Shown here: positions 6,120-10,677 of the stretch, one piece after another
Numbering within the stretch: position 1 is the stretch's first letter
Layout of the letters: each line of letters begins with the position of its first letter
Origin: VBDM01 sp035637655
GTDB lineage: Bacteria > Pseudomonadota > Gammaproteobacteria > Burkholderiales > SG8-39
Reading direction: 5' to 3'
Assembly: GCA_035637655.1 (NCBI GenBank)
Contig: DASPWT010000146.1
Location: 1-10,677, forward strand
Length of the DNA stretch: 10,677 bases
Made by a program: the position numbers and the translations under genes
Notes under the pieces: generated by a model
Databases searched by the model: none
What the model was told of the DNA's origin: nothing
The model's input: only the letters and a program-made list of their open reading frames with translations

Positions 6120-6278
6120 GCAATCTATTCCAGCCGCTGCAGCAATGCAAGTTCTGTCCCGTCCCCCCGGTGGCGCGCGCTGATTCTGTCGCACCTGGCG
6201 CGGTGCCCAGCGACCCAGATGTTCGAGGATTCGGCGAATGCCTGTGGCGTCATCGATCAGCGCAATTACGTGCAACGC
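6120..6278 (-). pseudogene. Transposase C-terminal relic (IS91/Y2-transposase-like tail)
   Basis: On the minus strand, from 6278 downward, the frame reads ALHVIALIDDATGIRRILEH, then LGRWAPRQVRQNQRAPPG, and runs into repeat copy 3. The pattern hVIAxIxDxxxIxRILxHLGxW followed by a proline/arginine-rich tail is characteristic of the extreme C-terminus of a transposase group (IS91-type, Y2_Tnp) in which it follows a CPxCGG zinc motif. The zinc motif and the whole catalytic part are absent here: the upstream side is replaced by the prpD relic. It is a remnant and cannot act. The family call is from memory of the tail motif and is moderate. Confidence 0.5.
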
Positions 6279-6342
6279 GCAAGGTGGCGGTAGAATATCC
6301 GATCGATCACCGCCGCCGCCGTCATGTGAAGGACAACACCCG
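6278..6342 (+). pseudogene. prpD: Relic of prpD 3' end with its downstream ribosome-binding region
   Basis: Bases 6278-6322 match prpD 854-898 with about 7 mismatches in 45 and encode RKVAVEYPIDHRRRR, against RKVAVEYPLGHRRRR in the main copy. The next bases skip the remaining ~150 bases of prpD. They resume exactly at the stop codon: tgaaggacaacaccc at 6327-6341 is identical to 1052-1066. In both places an ATG follows 16 bases after the T of the TGA. The AAGGA in this block serves as the acnA Shine-Dalgarno (spacing about 10 bases). The relic therefore supplies the acnA translation signal and records an earlier prpD-acnA junction. Confidence 0.75.
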
Positions 6343-9072
6343 ATGTCACACAATCTCCTCAACACGCTGCAGGAATTCAAGATGGCTTCCGGGAAAACCG
6401 GAAAGTTCTATTCCCTGCCCGCTCTGGAAAAGGCGCTCGGAGCAAAGGTCTCTCGCCTGCCGGTGTCGATTCGCATCGTTCTGGAATCGGTGCTGCGCAA
6501 CTGCGACGGCAAGAAAGTCACCGAAGAGCATGTCCGCCAGCTCTCGAACTGGAAGCCGAACGCGCCGCGCACCGACGAAATTCCTTTCGTGCTCTCGCGC
6601 ATCCTGCTGCAGGACCTGACCGGCATCCCCTCGCTCGCCGACCTCGCCGCGATGAGGAGCGTCGCGCAGCGGCTCGGCAAGAACCCCAAGGTGGTCGAGC
6701 CGCTCGTGCCGGTCGATCTCGTCGTGGACCACTCCATCCAGATCGACCACTACGGGGTCAAGAACGCGCTCGACCTCAACATGAAGCTCGAGTTCAAGCG
6801 CAACCAGGAGCGCTACACCTTCATGAAGTGGGCGATGCAGGCGTTCGACACCTTCAGAGTGGTGCCGCCGGGCATCGGCATCGTGCACCAGGTGAACCTC
6901 GAATACCTGGCGCGCGGGGTGCACAAGAAAGACGGCCTCTACTATCCCGACACGCTGGTCGGCACCGACAGCCACACGCCCATGGTCAACGCCATCGGCG
7001 TGGTCGCCTGGGGAGTGGGCGGCATCGAAGCCGAGGCCGGCATGCTCGGCCAGCCGACCTACATCCTCACCCCCGACGTGGTCGGCGTGCACCTGAAGGG
7101 GAGCTTGCGCGGCGGCGTCACCGCCACCGATCTCGTGCTCACGGTCACCGAGCTCATGCGCAAGACCAACGTCGTCAACAAGTTCGTCGAGTTCTTCGGC
7201 GAAGGCACGGCCAGCCTCACCGTGCCCGACCGCGCGACCATCGCCAACATGGCGCCCGACTACGGCGCGACCATGGGCTTCTTCCCGGTGGACGAGGCGA
7301 CCATCATCTACTTCGAAGGCACCGGCCGCTCAAAGGAGGAGATCGACGCGCTCAAGTCCTACTTCAAGGCGCAGGGCATGTACGGCACGATCAAGAAAGG
7401 CGCGATCGACTACAGCCAGGTGGTCGAGCTCGACCTTGCCGGCGTGACCCCCTCGCTCGCCGGCCCCAAGCGCCCGCAGGACCGCATCGAGATCGGCAAG
7501 GTCAAAGCGAAGTTCACCGAGCTCTTCTCGAAGCCGGCCGCCGAGAACGGCTTCTCGAAGAAGCCCGAGGACCTGAAAAAACGCGTCAAGACCCGCGACG
7601 GCATGGACATCGGCGCGGGCGACGTGATGATCGCCGCGATCACTTCCTGCACCAACACCTCGAACCCCGGCGTCCTGCTCGCCGCGGGGCTGCTCGCCAA
7701 GAAAGCGGTCGAGCGCGGCCTCACGGTCAAGCCGCACGTGAAGACCTCGCTCGCGCCGGGCTCCCGGGTGGTGACCGAATATCTGAAAAGGGCGGGGTTG
7801 ACGCCCTACCTCGAGAAGCTCGGCTTCAACCTCGCCGCCTACGGCTGCACGACCTGCATCGGCAACTCCGGACCGCTGAAAGCCACCATCGAGGAGGCGA
7901 TCGCCCAGAACGATCTCGTGTGCGCCGCCGTGCTCTCGGGCAACCGCAACTTCGAGGCGCGCATCCATGCGAGCCTGCGCGCGAACTTCCTCGCCTCGCC
8001 GCCCCTGGTGGTGACTTATGCCCTGGCGGGCACCGTGCTGAAGGACCTGATGACCGAGCCTATCGGCCGCGGGAAGAAAGGCGAAGACGTGTGGATCGGC
8101 GACATCTGGCCCTCGGCGCAGGAGATCCAGGACTGCATGAAGTACGCGATGGACCCGAAGACTTTCCAGAGACTCTACAGCAACCTCGCCGACGCCAACC
8201 CGATGTGGACGAAAGTGCCTTCGGTCTCGGGCCAGGTCTACAGCTGGCCGAAATCGACTTACATCGCCGAGCCGCCCTTCTTCAAGGATTTCTCGATGCA
8301 GCCGCGGGCCGCGGGCGAGATCCGCGGCGCGCGCATCCTGGGTATATTCGGCGACTCGCTGACGACGGACCATATCAGCCCGGCGGGCTCGATCAAGCCG
8401 ACCTCCCCGGCCGGCATCTACCTGCAGGAGCACGACGTGGCAGTGCCGGACTTCAACAGCTTCGGGGCGCGCCGCGGCAATCACGAGATCATGATGCGCG
8501 GCACCTTCGGCAACGTGCGCATCAAGAACCTGATGCTTCCGGTGAAGCCGGACGGCTCGCGGGTCGAAGGCGGCGTGACCTTCCATCAGCCCTCGGGCGA
8601 GCAGATGCCGATCTACGACGCGGCGATGAAGTACATCTCCGAAGGCGTGCCCACCGTCGTTTTCGGCGGCGAGGAATACGGCACGGGCAGCTCGCGCGAC
8701 TGGGCGGCGAAAGGCACGCTCCTTCTCGGCGTTCGTGCCGTGATCGTGAAGAGCTTCGAGCGCATCCACCGCTCCAATCTCGTGGGTATGGGCGTGCTGC
8801 CGTTCCAGTTCAAGGGCAGCGACACGGTCGCTTCGCTCGGGATCAAGGGCGACGAGACCCTGGACATTCGCGGCGTCGAGGGTGAGATCAGGCCCCAGCA
8901 GGACGCGACGCTCGTGATCCGGCACAAGGACGGCAGCGTGAAGGAAGCCCCGCTTCTCCTGCGCATCGACACGCCGATCGAGGTGGACTACTACCAGCAC
9001 GGCGGAATCCTGCCGTTCGTGCTGCGCGAGATTCTCGGGAAAGCCGGGCCCTCGGTTCGCGCGGCCGCCTAG
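6343..9072 (+). CDS. acnA: Aconitate hydratase A (AcnA-type, [4Fe-4S])
   Basis: The protein has 909 residues, the usual AcnA/IRP-type length. Aconitase interconverts citrate, cis-aconitate and isocitrate in the cytosolic TCA cycle; AcnA-type enzymes can also hydrate 2-methyl-cis-aconitate in the methylcitrate cycle. Visible signatures are the N-terminal KFYSLPALEK..RLPVSIRIVLESVLRNCDG, DSHTP at 209-213, the cluster ligands Cys436 (SCTNTSNP) with Cys502 and Cys505 (GCTTCIGNSG), and the swivel-domain motif GDSLTTDHISPAGSI. The active-site loop GTGSSRDWAAKG carries Ser784 and Arg785, and the typical C-terminus YYQHGGILPFVLR is present. All key residues are present, so it should be active. Start: ATG 6343 follows AAGGA by about 10 bases; the open frame extends upstream to 6238 only through relic sequence. 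Length and the YYQHGG ending favour AcnA over the shorter AcnD. The next gene starts 17 bases downstream, so it probably heads an operon. Confidence 0.96.
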   Translation: MSHNLLNTLQEFKMASGKTGKFYSLPALEKALGAKVSRLPVSIRIVLESVLRNCDGKKVTEEHVRQLSNWKPNAPRTDEIPFVLSRILLQDLTGIPSLADLAAMRSVAQRLGKNPKVVEPLVPVDLVVDHSIQIDHYGVKNALDLNMKLEFKRNQERYTFMKWAMQAFDTFRVVPPGIGIVHQVNLEYLARGVHKKDGLYYPDTLVGTDSHTPMVNAIGVVAWGVGGIEAEAGMLGQPTYILTPDVVGVHLKGSLRGGVTATDLVLTVTELMRKTNVVNKFVEFFGEGTASLTVPDRATIANMAPDYGATMGFFPVDEATIIYFEGTGRSKEEIDALKSYFKAQGMYGTIKKGAIDYSQVVELDLAGVTPSLAGPKRPQDRIEIGKVKAKFTELFSKPAAENGFSKKPEDLKKRVKTRDGMDIGAGDVMIAAITSCTNTSNPGVLLAAGLLAKKAVERGLTVKPHVKTSLAPGSRVVTEYLKRAGLTPYLEKLGFNLAAYGCTTCIGNSGPLKATIEEAIAQNDLVCAAVLSGNRNFEARIHASLRANFLASPPLVVTYALAGTVLKDLMTEPIGRGKKGEDVWIGDIWPSAQEIQDCMKYAMDPKTFQRLYSNLADANPMWTKVPSVSGQVYSWPKSTYIAEPPFFKDFSMQPRAAGEIRGARILGIFGDSLTTDHISPAGSIKPTSPAGIYLQEHDVAVPDFNSFGARRGNHEIMMRGTFGNVRIKNLMLPVKPDGSRVEGGVTFHQPSGEQMPIYDAAMKYISEGVPTVVFGGEEYGTGSSRDWAAKGTLLLGVRAVIVKSFERIHRSNLVGMGVLPFQFKGSDTVASLGIKGDETLDIRGVEGEIRPQQDATLVIRHKDGSVKEAPLLLRIDTPIEVDYYQHGGILPFVLREILGKAGPSVRAAA

Positions 9073-9089
9073 GACAAGGGGAGGTTCCC

Positions 9090-10052
9090 GTGCTGTCGAA
9101 AATCGCGGCGTTCACCGCTGCCGCGTGCTGCGCGGCGGTGGCGCTCGCGCAGACCTACCCTTCCAAGCCCATCCGGCTGGTCGTGTCGTTTGCGCCCGGC
9201 GGCAGCTCCTCGATCGTCGCGCGCGCCTTCTCCGCCGAGATGAGCAAGGGGCTTGGCCAGCAATTCGTGGTCGAGAACAAGCCCGGCGCGGGCGGCAACA
9301 TCGCCATGGAAGAAGTCGCGAAGGCCGAACCCGACGGCTATACACTGATCATCGGCCACGTCGGCACGCTCGCCATGAATCCCTACATGTTCGAGACGCT
9401 GCCCTACGACGCGAACAAGGACTTCCGGCCGATATCGCTCTTCGCCAAAGTGCCGACCATCTTCGTGGTTCACGAAAGCGTGCCGGTGAAAAACCTGCGT
9501 GAGTTTGTGGCACTCGCCAAGAAGGAGCCGGGCAAGCTCAATTACGGCAGCGCCGGGAACGGCAGCGCGGGTCACCTCGCGATCGAATACCTGAAGCTCG
9601 TCACCGGCATCGACATCCAGCACGTGCCTTATAAAGGCACAGGCCCCAACCTGATCGATCTGGTCGCGGGCCGCACCCAGTTCTCCGCTGCCGGAACGCC
9701 GCCGCTCATGCCTCACGTCAAGGCGGGGAAGCTGCGCGTGGTCGCGGTCGGCACGACCAAGCGCATCGGCGTGCTCCCGGATGTCGGCACCGTCGCCGAA
9801 CAGGGCTATCCCGGCTTCGAAACCTCGCAGTGGTACGGGCTGATCGGGCCGGCGAAGCTTCCGGAGGCGATCGTGAACCGCCTCGCCTCGGAATCGGCAA
9901 AAGCGGCAAAGAGCGCGGCGCTGGAAAAGCAGCTCGAGCCCGACAGCGCGGAAGCCGTCGGATCGACCCCGAAGGAATTCGCCGACTTCATCGCCAAGGA
10001 GCAGGCGCGCTGGAAGGAAGTCGTGCAAAAGGCGCGCGTCAAGGTGGAGTGA
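9090..10052 (+). CDS. Tripartite tricarboxylate transporter substrate-binding protein (Bug/TctC family)
   Basis: The protein has 320 residues and starts at GTG 9090, supported by GGGGAGG about 5 bases upstream and by a complete signal peptide (MLSKIAAFTAAACCAAVALAQ) beginning there. Mature Bug proteins are periplasmic Venus-flytrap receptors that deliver carboxylates to TctAB-type permeases. Family hallmarks present are YPSKPIRLVVSFAPGG, the ligand loop PGGSSSIVAR, VVENKPGAGGNIA, EPDGYTLIIG, NYGSAGNGSAGHLAIEYLK, VPYKGTGPNLIDLVAGRTQF and the C-terminal KEFADFIAKEQARWKEVV. No TctA or TctB permease gene is in the window; such genes are often encoded elsewhere. It lies 17 bases after acnA and overlaps the next gene by one base, so all three are likely co-transcribed. 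Ligand: the neighbours suggest tricarballylate, aconitate or citrate, but the family binds many carboxylates and the sequence does not decide. Confidence 0.93.
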   Translation: MLSKIAAFTAAACCAAVALAQTYPSKPIRLVVSFAPGGSSSIVARAFSAEMSKGLGQQFVVENKPGAGGNIAMEEVAKAEPDGYTLIIGHVGTLAMNPYMFETLPYDANKDFRPISLFAKVPTIFVVHESVPVKNLREFVALAKKEPGKLNYGSAGNGSAGHLAIEYLKLVTGIDIQHVPYKGTGPNLIDLVAGRTQFSAAGTPPLMPHVKAGKLRVVAVGTTKRIGVLPDVGTVAEQGYPGFETSQWYGLIGPAKLPEAIVNRLASESAKAAKSAALEKQLEPDSAEAVGSTPKEFADFIAKEQARWKEVVQKARVKVE

Positions 10053-10677
10053 TGCAAGACTGGGACGTCATCGTCGTCGGCGGCGGCAACGCCGCCCTGT
10101 GCGCCGCGCTTTCGGCGCGCGAGTCCGCGCAGCGCGTGCTCGTTCTCGAGCGCGCGCCCGAAGCCGAGGCCGGCGGCAATTCGCGCTTCACCGCCGGGTT
10201 GATGCGCATCGTCTACAACGGCGCAGACGATCTCGGCCGGTTGATCGAGCTCTCGCGCGAGGAAATCGAGCGAACGGATTTCGGGACCTACACCGCCGAC
10301 CAGTTCCTCGACGATATGGCGCGCGTCACCGAATACCGCTGCGATCCCGACCTCACCGAAATCCTGGTCAGGGAGAGCCTCCCGACCGCCCTGTGGATGC
10401 GCAAGCAAGGCCTGCGCTTCACCGCGGCCCGGGGCCGGCAGGCGTTCAAGATCGAAGGCCGGTTCAAGTTCTGGGGGGGCCTCACGCTCGAGGCAGTCGG
10501 CGGCGGCCCGGGACTGGTCGAGTCGCTGACACAGATCGCAAAAAAGCGCGGAATCGAGATTTGGTACTCGGCTCGCGCGGTGTCGCTCGTCGCCGACGAC
10601 GCCGGCGTGCATGGCGTGCGCGTGCGGCGCGAAGGAAAGACGATCGACGTCGGCGCCAAGGCGGTGGTGCTCGCCGC
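10052..10677 (+). CDS. FAD-dependent dehydrogenase, tricarballylate dehydrogenase (TcuA)-like, N-terminal part
   Basis: The ATG at 10052 overlaps the TGA of the binding-protein gene (TGATG), a translational-coupling arrangement. About 208 residues are visible before the right edge; the full family length is roughly 460-500. The N-terminus DWDVIVVGGGNAALCAALSA is the dinucleotide-binding fold (GGGNAA at 10-15), with the ribose-binding acidic residue at Glu33 in VLVLERAP. GGNSRFTAGLMRIVY at 41-55 is characteristic of TcuA-type members of the fumarate reductase/succinate dehydrogenase flavoprotein family. In Salmonella TcuA oxidises tricarballylate to cis-aconitate. With aconitase two genes upstream, that product would go straight to isocitrate. 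Related flavoproteins act on other dicarboxylates and 3-ketosteroids, so the substrate is an inference. The substrate-binding C-terminal region lies outside the window. Confidence 0.85.
   Translation, partial: MQDWDVIVVGGGNAALCAALSARESAQRVLVLERAPEAEAGGNSRFTAGLMRIVYNGADDLGRLIELSREEIERTDFGTYTADQFLDDMARVTEYRCDPDLTEILVRESLPTALWMRKQGLRFTAARGRQAFKIEGRFKFWGGLTLEAVGGGPGLVESLTQIAKKRGIEIWYSARAVSLVADDAGVHGVRVRREGKTIDVGAKAVVLA

Noticed and set aside
7330..9000. 556-residue open frame on the minus strand inside acnA
   Set aside because: It is opposite to a complete aconitase with all catalytic motifs, is rich in Arg/His/Ala/Val as expected for an antisense frame of GC-rich coding DNA, and shows no family motif.

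Overview
The window looks like a fragment of a GC-rich betaproteobacterial (probably Burkholderiales-like) genome. The right half carries an AcnA-type aconitase, a Bug/TctC-type periplasmic binding protein and a TcuA-like flavoprotein, a combination typical of that class. The left edge carries the C-terminal part of a PrpD-type 2-methylcitrate dehydratase that is very close to the E. coli protein. The taxonomic call is an inference from gene content, codon bias and protein similarity recalled from memory; no search was run.

Layout. (1) 1-1054: 3' part of prpD, interrupted by an out-of-phase tandem duplication. Positions 1-270 repeat as 278-547, offset 277, about 82% identical over the first 204 bases and then identical for 66 bases. 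(2) 1055-6342: a disturbed accessory segment. It holds a truncated peptide deformylase start, three direct copies of a roughly 160-bp GC-rich repeat (1239-1395, 4879-5039, 5951-6116) and three exported-protein genes between them: a large lipoprotein with Ig-like/BACON repeats and a beta-propeller, a periplasmic helical-repeat protein, and a small GGGW-type lipoprotein. It ends in a transposase C-terminal relic and a scrap of prpD 3' end. Several strong terminators lie here. The two minus-strand genes are visibly less GC-rich than the metabolic genes. (3) 6343-10677: a compact plus-strand operon of acnA, a tctC-like gene and a tcuA-like gene that runs off the right edge.

Main structural observation: a 15-base block comprising the prpD stop codon and the following Shine-Dalgarno region (1052-1066) recurs exactly just before the acnA ATG (6327-6341). 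A degraded copy of prpD coding sequence (6278-6322) sits directly upstream of it. This suggests that acnA once followed prpD directly, 13 bases after its stop codon, and that about 5.3 kb of repeat-bounded material now separates them.

Functionally, TctC-like binding protein (uptake), TcuA-like dehydrogenase (tricarballylate to cis-aconitate in the characterised family) and aconitase (cis-aconitate to isocitrate) would form a short route feeding a tricarboxylate into the TCA cycle. PrpD and aconitase also link to the 2-methylcitrate cycle of propionate breakdown. No complete new defence or mobile system is visible. The most unusual part is the repeat-and-exported-gene segment and the way it is inserted.
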